A DNA stretch of 17,999 nucleotides, taken from assembly GCA_900769965.1 (NCBI GenBank), contig CAAGIQ010000113.1, positions 1-17,999 on the forward strand, read 5' to 3'. Numbering within the stretch: position 1 is the first letter of the stretch; each line of letters opens with the position of its first letter. Of the stretch, positions 1-6,704 are shown one piece after another. The DNA comes from Bacilli bacterium (GTDB taxonomy: Bacteria; Bacillota_I; Bacilli_A; RFN20; CAG-288). The position numbers and the translations under genes were made by a program. The notes under the pieces are model-generated. The model was not told where the DNA came from. It worked only from the letters and a program-made list of their open reading frames with translations, and did no database searches.

Positions 1-640
1 CAAAGAGTTGGCTAAAAGATTAGGTTTAGTTCATATCGATACAGGTGCTATGTATCGAGCTATTACCTACCTAGTTTTAAAAGAAGGCTTAGATCCACAA
101 AACGAAGAGCAATCTTGCTCGGTTTTAGATCATGTTAATCTCGAGTTAACAATCGATAGCAAGATCATCATAAACGGAGATGATGTTACTAGAATCATAA
201 GAGAAGGCGAAGTTACCGCTAACGTCTCCTACATCGCTTCCTATAAGAAAATAAGGTTGTTTTTAGTTGATATGCAACGCGAGATGTCAAAAAATCTTTC
301 GATAGTCATGGATGGAAGAGACATCGGAACTTATGTTCTTCCTAACGCAGATGTTAAGATTTTTATGATTGCTTCCGTTGAAACTAGAGCTCAAAGAAGA
401 CATAAAGAAAACCTCGAAAAAGGAATACCTTCCGATTTAAAAGAAATCGAAGCTGTTATCAAAAAACGTGATTTTATCGATTCCCACCGCGAGTTTGCTC
501 CACTTGTTCCAGCTAGTGACAGCATCACTTTAGATTCTTCGAATATCAACATCGAAGAAGCGGTAGAAGCCTGCATAAAAATTATCGAAAAGAAAGTTGA
601 AGAAAAGAACAAAACTTTCATTCCAAAAGAAGGAGAGTAA
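1..640 (+). CDS. cmk: Cytidylate kinase, 5'-truncated by the window edge
   Basis: (d)CMP kinase, which phosphorylates CMP and dCMP with ATP in pyrimidine nucleotide synthesis in the cytoplasm. The reading frame is open from the first bases of the window (codons K-E-L-A-K-R from position 2), so the P-loop and true start lie upstream; the TTG at position 8 is an internal Leu codon. Visible family motifs are DTGAMYRA (CMP site), a stretch with IR..EV..NVSYIA, the strongly conserved MDGRDIGTYVLP, the RAQRRHKE lid region, and RDFIDSHRE with the following APLVPASD. The normal end is present with a TAA stop. The der start codon follows 1 nt after the stop and its Shine-Dalgarno lies inside the cmk end, so the two are probably co-transcribed and translationally coupled. 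Family assignment is secure. Confidence 0.95.
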   Translation, partial: KELAKRLGLVHIDTGAMYRAITYLVLKEGLDPQNEEQSCSVLDHVNLELTIDSKIIINGDDVTRIIREGEVTANVSYIASYKKIRLFLVDMQREMSKNLSIVMDGRDIGTYVLPNADVKIFMIASVETRAQRRHKENLEKGIPSDLKEIEAVIKKRDFIDSHREFAPLVPASDSITLDSSNINIEEAVEACIKIIEKKVEEKNKTFIPKEGE

Positions 641-641
641 G

Positions 642-1970
642 ATGATAAGAGGTAAAGTAGCTTTAGTTGGTGCTCCTTCCACTGGAAAGTCCACCGTTTT
701 TAATCGTTTAATAAAAGAAAGAAAATCGATAGTTTCTGAAGAACACGGAATCACTAGAGATAGGTTATATGCTAAGTGCGAATGGCAAGGTGATGAATTT
801 ATCTTAATAGATACCGGTGGTTTAGAGATTAAGGATGCTCCGTTTCAAAAAGAGATTAGAGCTCAAGTGGAATTGGCGGTCGATGAAGCGGATGTTATTA
901 TTTTCTTAGTCGATGGAAAAGCTGGCTTACAGCTTAACGACCAACATGTTGCAAAACTTCTCTATAAAGTCGATAAGCCTATTATTTTAGCTTGTAATAA
1001 GATAGACGATGTATCAAAAACTGATCTTTCATACGATTTCTATTCTTTGGGTTTTGGTGAACCAGTTATCGTTTCTGGTGCGCATGGAATAGGTATTGGA
1101 GATTTACTAGATCGAATAGTAGAAGAGTTACCAAAGGGTAAAGATATCTCGCTTATCGAAGGTAAGGTAACATTTACTTTAATAGGTAGACCAAACGTTG
1201 GTAAGTCGAGTTTAACTAACGCCATCTTAGGTGAGAACAGAGTTATAGCTTCTCCAATCTCTGGAACTACAAGAGACGCAATTGATACTCCTTTTACTAG
1301 AAACGGAAGGGAATATGTCTGTATCGATACCGCTGGATTAAAAAGAAGAGGTAAGATCTACGAATCTATCGACAGGTATGCGGCCTTAAGAGCACTAGAT
1401 GCAGTTACTAGAGCTGAAATAGTACTATTAGTTATCGATGCTTCTCAAGGCATTATCGATCAGGATAGACACGTAGTAAGCTATGCTATCGAAAACAACA
1501 AACCAGTAGTTATAGTAGTAAATAAATGGGATCTCCATTCCCATGAACAAGATGCCCAAGTCAAGTTTGAAACGGAGTTAAGAACCTATTTTAAGTTCTT
1601 AGATTATTCTCCAGTCATCTTTACTTCCGCTTTAACTAAGCCGAATCTTGATATGCTTTTTAAAGCTATAGACAAGTGTTATGAAGATTATAACAAGAGG
1701 GTGCCAACTTCGATATTAAACGAGGTTATACTCGATGCGCAGATAATGAATCAACCACCAGATTTTAACGGAGGAAGAATCAAGATTAACTACGTTTCTG
1801 AAGTTAACCCATGTCCACCGACATTTGTCTTCTTTGTCAACAATCCGAAGTTTTTACATTTCTCTTACGAACGATATTTAGATAATACCATTCGAAAGAC
1901 TTTTGATATAAAAAACACTCCTTTGAAGCTAGTTTTTAGGAAAAAAGACAAAGGATCAGGTAAACTTTAA
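642..1970 (+). CDS. der: Ribosome-assembly GTPase Der (EngA), two GTPase domains
   Basis: Essential double-GTPase that acts in 50S ribosomal subunit maturation. The 442-residue product has GTPase domain 1 (P-loop GAPSTGKS 10-17, ITRDR 37-41, DTGG 57-60, NKID 119-122), GTPase domain 2 (GRPNVGKS 182-189, DTAG 229-232, NKWD 294-297) and a C-terminal KH-like domain of about 90 residues, the usual Der layout and length. I chose the ATG at 642 because GAAGGAGA at 629-636 sits just upstream; an upstream in-frame TTG (597) would add 15 residues that overlap cmk and do not resemble the family N-terminus. The first P-loop departs from the usual PNVGKS form (PSTGKS) but keeps the Gly-Lys-Ser needed for nucleotide binding. 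The adjacent cmk-der-hup order is a contracted version of the Bacillus arrangement. Confidence 0.97.
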   Translation: MIRGKVALVGAPSTGKSTVFNRLIKERKSIVSEEHGITRDRLYAKCEWQGDEFILIDTGGLEIKDAPFQKEIRAQVELAVDEADVIIFLVDGKAGLQLNDQHVAKLLYKVDKPIILACNKIDDVSKTDLSYDFYSLGFGEPVIVSGAHGIGIGDLLDRIVEELPKGKDISLIEGKVTFTLIGRPNVGKSSLTNAILGENRVIASPISGTTRDAIDTPFTRNGREYVCIDTAGLKRRGKIYESIDRYAALRALDAVTRAEIVLLVIDASQGIIDQDRHVVSYAIENNKPVVIVVNKWDLHSHEQDAQVKFETELRTYFKFLDYSPVIFTSALTKPNLDMLFKAIDKCYEDYNKRVPTSILNEVILDAQIMNQPPDFNGGRIKINYVSEVNPCPPTFVFFVNNPKFLHFSYERYLDNTIRKTFDIKNTPLKLVFRKKDKGSGKL

Positions 1971-2009
1971 ATTTAGAACACAAAAAATAATAAAATAATA
2001 CATGTTTTT

Positions 2010-2038
2010 TTGACATGTCTCTTTAAAAATGTTAATCT
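2010..2038 (+). promoter_or_regulatory. Promoter of hup
   Basis: TTGACA at 2010-2015 (perfect -35), a 17-bp spacer, and TAATCT at 2033-2038 preceded by TG at 2030-2031 (extended -10). Transcription would begin near 2045, just before the hup Shine-Dalgarno AAAGAGAGG at 2044-2052. Two copies of the self-complementary hexamer ACATGT (2000-2005 and 2013-2018) flank a T-run and overlap the -35, so they could form an operator. Confidence 0.6.
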
Positions 2039-2059
2039 TGAATAAAGAGAGGTATATTT

Positions 2060-2332
2060 ATGAACTTAGTTGAATTGTCGTCTTTGGTCGCTGCTAAGGC
2101 TCGTTTAACAAAATCTCAAGCAGAGGATGTCACTCGTACAGTATTTTCTCTTGTCGCTGAAGCTTTAAAAGAAGGCGAACAAGTCAAGATTGCTGGTTTT
2201 GGTACATTTGAAGTTAAGACTAGAGCTGAAAGAAAAGGCTTAAATCCTTCTACTAAAGAAGAAATAGTCATCGCGCCTTCTAAGTCTGTTGGTTTCAAAG
2301 CTTCTAAAACTTTGAAAGATCAACTAAAATAA
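2060..2332 (+). CDS. hup: HU-family nucleoid DNA-binding protein
   Basis: Histone-like protein HU, a dimeric minor-groove binder that bends and compacts DNA. At 90 residues it has exactly the usual HU length. The N-terminal helical dimerisation part (about 1-40) is followed by the hallmark GFGTFEV segment and the beta-arm region (about 53-74), ending in the SVGFKASKTLKDQLK helix. The beta-arm is less typical: the usual R-N-P sequence is replaced by GLNPSTKEEIVIAPSKS, still with the tip proline (N-P) that intercalates into DNA. It is a single-gene unit, with its own promoter at 2010-2038 and an intrinsic terminator at 2394-2426. HU rather than IHF is inferred from the homodimer-type length and the Bacilli setting. 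Confidence 0.95.
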   Translation: MNLVELSSLVAAKARLTKSQAEDVTRTVFSLVAEALKEGEQVKIAGFGTFEVKTRAERKGLNPSTKEEIVIAPSKSVGFKASKTLKDQLK

Positions 2333-2393
2333 GTCTACTTATTAGGTAAAATATTATCTAAATAAAAGTTGGGGAGGTAATATTTTTATCGAT

Positions 2394-2426
2394 TAGCTGC
2401 TAATGATTTAGCAGCTATTTTCTTTT
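2394..2426 (+). terminator. Intrinsic terminator of hup
   Basis: Perfect 10-bp stem TAGCTGCTAA (2394-2403) / TTAGCAGCTA (2408-2417) with a TGAT loop, followed by TTTTCTTTT. The 3' untranslated stretch before it carries an isolated GGGGAGG (about 2371-2377) with no ATG, GTG or TTG downstream at a usable distance. Confidence 0.88.
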
Positions 2427-2506
2427 GAGAAAATATTTTTCTATTCGTTTTACATTTTAGAAATCGTGCTTTCTTTGAAGTAATGATAAATAATAAATCA
2501 CATTTA

Positions 2507-2515
2507 TGATAAAAT
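2507..2515 (+). promoter_or_regulatory. Extended -10 promoter giving a near-leaderless transcript
   Basis: TG-A-TAAAAT (TG 2507-2508, TAAAAT 2510-2515) sits only 7 nt before the ATG at 2523, so transcription should start at or within a few bases of the start codon; an alternative -10 TATGAT (2505-2510) leaves at most about 6 nt. No -35 is evident, and no Shine-Dalgarno precedes the gene. Confidence 0.5.
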
Positions 2516-2522
2516 CAACTAT

Positions 2523-3176
2523 ATGAAAAAAGTAGAAGAATTGTTTAGATATTTAGTGTCTAACTTAGGTGAAAAGATATATCTAGTTGGCGGAAGTTCA
2601 CGCGACCTATTATTGGGAAGAGAATTCTTAGATTACGATTTTGCTTCGCCTTATCTTATCGATGATGTTAAAAAAGTGTTTAAGGATGCTGATTACACTT
2701 TTAAAAAATATGGAATCGCTTATGTGAAGTATCAAGATGTGAAGCTTACTTTAGCTACCTTTAGAAAAGAGAATAGCTATGTTGATTCCCGTCACCCTTC
2801 CTATATCGAGTTTGTCGACTCGTTATATCTAGATTCTTTTAGAAGAGATTTTACGATTAACGCTATATATATCGATAAGGACATGAATGTAATAGATCCT
2901 CAAAACGGAAGAGAAGATCTAGAGAATAGAATAATAAGGATGATAGGAGATATACCTACTAGAATCAAAGAAGATCCTTTAAGGATGTTAAGAGCGTTAA
3001 GGTTTAGCTATACCTTAAACTTTAAGATTGAAGATGAGTTAGATAGATATATTCATCAAAATCTATATTTGCTACAGCATATAAATAAAGATAAAATAAC
3101 TATGGAATTAAATAAGTGTCCTTCTTATATAAGAGAGAAGATAGAAGAGGAAATAGAGTATGGAACTAAGTTATAA
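2523..3176 (+). CDS. Short CCA-adding enzyme / poly(A) polymerase-like nucleotidyltransferase (head and neck only)
   Basis: Class II tRNA nucleotidyltransferase family protein. The head domain has GGSSRDLLLGR (about 23-33), the metal-binding DYDFA (about 38-42), and RRDFTINAI (about 107-115); the neck region has NRIIRMIGDI and RIKEDPLRMLRALRF (about 133-164). These are the catalytic and nucleotide-selecting parts. Bacterial CCA enzymes of this class are usually about 380-420 residues; this one stops at 217, just after the segment matching the start of the neck's second half, so the body and tail that grip tRNA are missing. The stop is followed in another frame directly by dnaD, which is complete, so a simple frameshift does not explain the loss. 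The last 17 nt overlap dnaD. It may still act on tRNA, perhaps with a partner, or be a decayed or repurposed enzyme. No Shine-Dalgarno is present; see the promoter at 2507. Confidence 0.85.
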   Translation: MKKVEELFRYLVSNLGEKIYLVGGSSRDLLLGREFLDYDFASPYLIDDVKKVFKDADYTFKKYGIAYVKYQDVKLTLATFRKENSYVDSRHPSYIEFVDSLYLDSFRRDFTINAIYIDKDMNVIDPQNGREDLENRIIRMIGDIPTRIKEDPLRMLRALRFSYTLNFKIEDELDRYIHQNLYLLQHINKDKITMELNKCPSYIREKIEEEIEYGTKL

Positions 3177-3807
3177 AGATATCGATTGGCGTTCAGCCTT
3201 AGTAAGAAGATATAAAGCTTACGGGTTAGATGAAGTAGATCTAGCGGTAATTTTAAGCATATACGAAGAAACTAAAGAAGAGGATGTTTTCCTATCTAGC
3301 GATGAACTTGTGAGCTATATGGTAGCTAAAAAGGATGTTATCGATAGCTCTTTAGTTAAGCTTATAAATAAGAAACTAATAACTTACATCAATAGAGATA
3401 ACTCTACTGTTATTTCTTTAGCTCCACTTTTCTCTAAGTTAGTTATCGACGTTAAGAAGGATATAGTTCTTGATAGCAAGGACTCTTCGAAAGAAAAAAA
3501 TAAGGATCTAGTTAATACTCTTTACACTTACTTTGAAACGGAGATGGGTAAATCTCTTTCTTCTAGAGAGGTTGATAGAATAGCTTTCTGGTTGAAGCAA
3601 GACATCAGCGAAAACATGATTCACGAATGCGTAGAGAAGTTAAAAGATCAACGTAAGAGAGTTTCAATCACAGCGGTAGATAAGCTCTTGCTAAAGATGC
3701 AGAAGCAAGATGATATCAAAAAGGAAGGCTTCTCCCCACGTAGTGAAGACTGGGATAAAGGGTCAGAAGAAACTTTAAGAATCATCTCTGAACCTTGGGT
3801 GAAATGA
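3160..3807 (+). CDS. dnaD: DnaD-like replication initiation / primosome protein
   Basis: Probable DnaD, which in Bacilli helps remodel DNA at the origin and load the replicative helicase together with DnaB and DnaI. The 215-residue product has an N-terminal winged-helix region (about 1-95), a short linker, and a C-terminal DnaB_2/DnaD domain beginning at YFETEMGKSLSSREVDRIAFW (about 123-143), followed by the helix holding AVDKLLLKMQKQ. The tail is charged and ends in EPWVK. Start chosen at ATG 3160 with AGAGG at 3146-3150; the start overlaps the preceding gene by 17 nt. Sequence identity alone would not separate DnaD from DnaB, but the adjacent nth gene reproduces the dnaD-nth pair of Bacillus, which settles the call. 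Confidence 0.85.
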   Translation: MELSYKDIDWRSALVRRYKAYGLDEVDLAVILSIYEETKEEDVFLSSDELVSYMVAKKDVIDSSLVKLINKKLITYINRDNSTVISLAPLFSKLVIDVKKDIVLDSKDSSKEKNKDLVNTLYTYFETEMGKSLSSREVDRIAFWLKQDISENMIHECVEKLKDQRKRVSITAVDKLLLKMQKQDDIKKEGFSPRSEDWDKGSEETLRIISEPWVK

Positions 3808-4439
3808 TGCAAAGTAAAGATAAATTGATGTTGATAAAAGAGAAGTTAGATATTTTGTTTCCATCTACTTCCTGCTTTTTAAATCACTCTAATGACTTTG
3901 AACTTCTAGTAGCAGTAGTGTTATCAGCGCAAGCGAAAGATGAAGTTGTTAACAAAGTTACTAAAGATCTTTTTTCAAGATATAAAACTGTTGAAGAACT
4001 AGCTGAAGCGGATCATTACGAAGTCTATAACTTGATTAAGTTAGTAGGGTTAGGGAATACCAAAGCTAAAAACATCATAGAGCTAGCAAAGATAATTCAC
4101 ACTAAGTATCTAGATAATGTTCCTTCTTCTAGAGAGGAATTAACTGCGCTTCCAGGAGTTGGAAATAAGACTGCTTCAGTTGTTAGAGGAGAGCTTTTTT
4201 CTCTTCCTCAGATTCCAGTAGATACCCATGTGAATAGAGTTATGTTAAGGCTAGGTATCGCTAAAAAAAGCGATACTCCTACTTCTTTAGAAACCAAGTT
4301 ACTTAAGCTATATAAAGGAAAAGACCACATAAACTTTCATCGTCAAGTGATCTTATTCGGTAGAAATTACTGCAAGGCGAAATCACCTTTGTGCGAGTCT
4401 TGTCCACTAGTTGATCTATGTATTAAAAAGCTGAAGTAG
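3804..4439 (+). CDS. nth: Endonuclease III, DNA glycosylase/AP lyase
   Basis: Base-excision repair enzyme that removes oxidised pyrimidines and cleaves at the abasic site. In the 211-residue product the helix-hairpin-helix LPGVGNKTA is at 116-124 with the catalytic Lys122, the catalytic Asp140 lies in VDTHVNRV, and the C-terminal [4Fe-4S] ligands C190, C197, C200 and C206 have the exact C-X6-C-X2-C-X5-C spacing. All key residues are present and the length is normal. The ATG at 3804 overlaps the dnaD stop as ATGA; a second ATG follows directly at 3807 and an upstream TTG lies at 3795, so the start is uncertain by a few residues. The gene is the last of the operon. Confidence 0.95.
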   Translation: MMQSKDKLMLIKEKLDILFPSTSCFLNHSNDFELLVAVVLSAQAKDEVVNKVTKDLFSRYKTVEELAEADHYEVYNLIKLVGLGNTKAKNIIELAKIIHTKYLDNVPSSREELTALPGVGNKTASVVRGELFSLPQIPVDTHVNRVMLRLGIAKKSDTPTSLETKLLKLYKGKDHINFHRQVILFGRNYCKAKSPLCESCPLVDLCIKKLK

Positions 4440-4471
4440 AGTGGTCTACTGAAGTTTTCCATAAAAGAAAA

Positions 4472-4490
4472 AAGCTCTCTTAGAGAGCTT
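4472..4490 (-). terminator. Hairpin terminator between convergent nth and the XRE gene
   Basis: Perfect 8-bp stem AAGCTCTC (4472-4479) / GAGAGCTT (4483-4490) with a TTA loop. Read on the minus strand it is followed by TTTTTTCTTTT (complement of 4461-4471), a strong tail, and it lies 3 nt past the minus-strand stop. On the plus strand the tail is only ATTTTAG, so it can serve nth too but less well. Confidence 0.8.
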
Positions 4491-4493
4491 ATT

Positions 4494-5171
4494 TTAGTTG
4501 TGTCGAGCTTTGTCTAATTCCTCTTGAAGTTTATCTTCCATAAACTTCTTCTCTTCATCGGTCATCTTGACTACGTGAGGGCGTTTCTTAAGATCGAGCA
4601 TGTACCAGAAGATGATAAGTAGCTGTAATACTGCTCCAATTAAGAATAGCATCCACATATTTGAAGAAAGGGACATCAATGTTAAGAATAAGGAAGTTAT
4701 TACAGTCCAGGTTAATAAGGATACAAGAATGATATTAAACTTTCTTTTTCCCCAGATGTTATTAAAGACTATAAGAACTATAAATCCGACTGGAATTGCA
4801 TAAATAAAGGCGAAATATGAAGGAATCGTGTCTGGAATTATTATTTCTATAAAAGCGAAACAAGCGGTAGCTACTAACCAAACTAGTAGATAAGAGAGAA
4901 TGGTAATGATGATTTTATTGTGGTAAATCGTCTTAAGTTTCTCTACTCTTGATTTTTCTCTAAGCAAAGCTGAGACATCGATTTTATAGATATCTGCAAG
5001 CATCTTTAAAACATATATATCAGGTAAAGATTCTCCTCTTTCCCATTTGGAGATTGCTTTATCGGTATAGTTGATTTTTTCAGCAAGTTGCGATTGAGTT
5101 AGATTAGCTTCTTTACGGTACTTTACGAGATTAGAAGCGACAATCTCTTTAATATCTTTTATCTCTTCCAT
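4494..5171 (-). CDS. Membrane-anchored XRE-family transcriptional regulator
   Basis: 225-residue protein with an N-terminal Cro/CI-type helix-turn-helix (about 12-66; LTQSQLAEKIN, then TDKAISKWERGESLPD) and four hydrophobic segments at roughly 87-112, 117-137, 143-165 and 169-190, ending in a charged cytoplasmic tail (MTDEEKKFMEDKLQEELDKARHN). The DNA-binding head is therefore held at the membrane. The open frame extends 25 codons further upstream, but the promoter (TTGACT, 17 bp, TATTAT) lies inside that extension, so the ATG at 5171 is the likely start. The target genes and the signal are unknown; this architecture is common in Bacillota but rarely has a known function. It stands alone, convergent with nth and divergent from degV. 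Confidence 0.85.
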   Translation of the reverse strand: MEEIKDIKEIVASNLVKYRKEANLTQSQLAEKINYTDKAISKWERGESLPDIYVLKMLADIYKIDVSALLREKSRVEKLKTIYHNKIIITILSYLLVWLVATACFAFIEIIIPDTIPSYFAFIYAIPVGFIVLIVFNNIWGKRKFNIILVSLLTWTVITSLFLTLMSLSSNMWMLFLIGAVLQLLIIFWYMLDLKKRPHVVKMTDEEKKFMEDKLQEELDKARHN

Positions 5172-5181
5172 ATATGTCAAT

Positions 5182-5210
5182 ATAATAAATGTATTTAAAT
5201 CGTAAGTCAA
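5182..5210 (-). promoter_or_regulatory. Promoter of the XRE regulator, near-leaderless
   Basis: On the minus strand: TTGACT (5205-5210), exactly 17 bp, TATTAT (5182-5187). Transcription would start near 5175, only about 4 nt before the ATG at 5171. No Shine-Dalgarno fits in that space. The promoter decides the start codon against a longer open frame that runs to 5246. Confidence 0.65.
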
Positions 5211-5324
5211 ATAAATAGAATACCACTCTACTTTAAGTAGAGTCATATAATTTAACTTCTTTTACCTAGTAGAGAAACGATTTACAAGTTTATAGCGGAG
5301 TAGGTAGGTTATATTTCCCTATGT

Positions 5325-5333
5325 TGATAAAAT
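5325..5333 (+). promoter_or_regulatory. Extended -10 promoter of degV
   Basis: TG (5325-5326), A, TAAAAT (5328-5333), the same extended -10 form seen at 2507. No clear -35. The leader from about 5340 holds a small hairpin GACTT/AAGTC (5339-5343, 5348-5352) and then GGAGG at 5362-5366 before the ATG at 5373. Confidence 0.5.
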
Positions 5334-5372
5334 AAGGTGACTTAAAAAAGTCGTTATGAATGGAGGATAAAT

Positions 5373-6206
5373 ATGTACAAATACAAAATCGTAGCCGATT
5401 CTTCAAGTAACTTAAAAAATGATTATATCAAAGATGAAAATATCGCCTTTGAAGTGGTACCTTTAACTATTCACATCCAAGGCAAAGAATATGTAGATGA
5501 TGAAAATATCAACGTCAAGGAGATGCTTGATCACTTGAATTCCACCGAGGAGAAATCTACTACTAGTTGTCCTTCTCCTTATTCTTTTGAGGAATCTTAT
5601 AAAGACGCTAAGATAGTTATTGCAATTACTATTAGCTCAAAGCTCTCAGGATGTTATAATTCCGCTTATCTAGGCGCAGCTCAAGATGGATGTGAATCGA
5701 GAGTCCATGTAGTCGATTCTAAAGGTACTGCAGGAATGATGTCTCTACTAGTAGATAAATCTTATGAGCTTTGTAAGCAGAACCTTTCCTTTGAAGAGAT
5801 TTCCGAAAAGATCGACGATTATCAGAAGAGTTTAAACTTGCTCTTCGTTTTGAATAAGTTTGATAACTTAGTTAAGAATGGACGTATGTCGAAAGTGGCG
5901 GCCTTTATCGCTAAGACCATCGGCATCAAGCCTTTATGTATCGCTGATGATGGGGAGATAAAGATTCATTCTAAATTGAGAACTATGAAAGCAGCTTTAG
6001 CTTCCTTAGTAGAGAACATCGGAATCTTATGTCCTTCTCAAGAAGATAGAGTCTGTTCTATCGCTTACGTATTAGATGACAATGTCGCTCAAGCGCTAAA
6101 AAAACTAATTGAATCTAAATACCACTTCAAAGAGGTTAGGTTAGAAGAGTCGCGTGGATTATGTTCGTTCTACGCTCTTGAAGGCGGAATAATCGTTTCA
6201 TTTTAG
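5373..6206 (+). CDS. DegV-family fatty-acid-binding protein (FakB-like)
   Basis: DegV/FakB proteins hold a single fatty acid and, in characterised cases, present it to the kinase FakA for conversion to acyl-phosphate. The 277-residue length is usual. Visible features are the N-terminal VADSSSNL (8-14) with the following VVPL, the TTSCPSP segment (63-69) and SGCYNSA (92-98), which correspond to the family's TSQPSP and SGTYxSA lipid-head-group motifs, and RMSKVAAFIAKTIGIKPL (about 172-189), matching the family's GR-hydrophobic helix. The cysteines in the two binding motifs replace the more usual Gln and Thr. GGAGG at 5362 supports the start. No fakA is in this window. A MarR gene follows after 60 nt. 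The family is certain; the ligand is inferred. Confidence 0.9.
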   Translation: MYKYKIVADSSSNLKNDYIKDENIAFEVVPLTIHIQGKEYVDDENINVKEMLDHLNSTEEKSTTSCPSPYSFEESYKDAKIVIAITISSKLSGCYNSAYLGAAQDGCESRVHVVDSKGTAGMMSLLVDKSYELCKQNLSFEEISEKIDDYQKSLNLLFVLNKFDNLVKNGRMSKVAAFIAKTIGIKPLCIADDGEIKIHSKLRTMKAALASLVENIGILCPSQEDRVCSIAYVLDDNVAQALKKLIESKYHFKEVRLEESRGLCSFYALEGGIIVSF

Positions 6207-6231
6207 TAATGCACAAAAAATGTATTTCTAG

Positions 6232-6237
6232 TAAAAT
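6232..6237 (+). promoter_or_regulatory. Possible -10 element before the marR gene
   Basis: TAAAAT at 6232-6237 in the 60-nt gap after degV would start transcription near 6244, leaving room for the Shine-Dalgarno AAGGAG at 6251-6256. No convincing -35 and no terminator after degV, so read-through from degV is equally possible. Confidence 0.3.
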
Positions 6238-6266
6238 ATATTTAGATTTGAAGGAGAAAGTGCATC

Positions 6267-6704
6267 ATGGATATCTCACCGCAAGTTCTTGAAATGTTAA
6301 CCTATGTCGAAAAGATCTTTAGACAAGGTGAATTAGATGAATTTATCGATTTGGTTCAAACCCCGAATAGAATTATGCTCGTGTTAGCCATGAAAGGAAA
6401 AACTAAACCTTCCGAACTTTCAGAAATATTAAATATATCTCGCCCAAACGTTACCGCTAACTTACGCGTTTTAGAAGAGAAAGGTTTTCTTACAAGGATG
6501 ATCAACTCATCTAATAGACGTGAAGTTTTTGTAACTCTTACTAAAGATGGTATGGACCATTTTGAAAATGTTATTAAAAAGATCACTTCGATGTTCCATA
6601 CTTGGTTTGACCTACTCGGCGAAGAAGAAACTCAACACGTACTTAACATATTAAGAATATCAAGCGATGAAAAGGTCGCTTTAGAATATAAGAAAAGAAA
6701 ATAA
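6267..6704 (+). CDS. MarR-family transcriptional regulator
   Basis: 145-residue dimeric winged-helix regulator. An N-terminal helix (1-30) leads into the winged helix at about 35-100: NRIMLVLAMKGKTKPSELSE, then ISRPNVTANLRVLEEKGFL as recognition helix, then NRREVFVTLTKDG as the wing. C-terminal helices complete the dimer interface. Start at ATG 6267 with AAGGAG at 6251. It overlaps the following exonuclease gene as TAATG and so opens a three-gene operon (marR-like, exonuclease, recU). Its position after a fatty-acid-binding degV recalls FabT-type MarR repressors of lipid genes, but no lipid synthesis gene is nearby, so target and ligand stay unknown. Confidence 0.88.
   Translation: MDISPQVLEMLTYVEKIFRQGELDEFIDLVQTPNRIMLVLAMKGKTKPSELSEILNISRPNVTANLRVLEEKGFLTRMINSSNRREVFVTLTKDGMDHFENVIKKITSMFHTWFDLLGEEETQHVLNILRISSDEKVALEYKKRK

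Noticed and set aside
597..641. Upstream TTG start for der adding 15 residues
   Set aside because: It overlaps cmk, lacks a ribosome site, and the added residues do not match the family; the ATG at 642 has a strong one.
2333..2522. An orphan GGGGAGG before the hup terminator, possibly marking a tiny gene or small RNA
   Set aside because: No ATG, GTG or TTG start at a usable distance, the possible frames close within a few codons, and no good promoter precedes it. Best read as hup 3' untranslated sequence.
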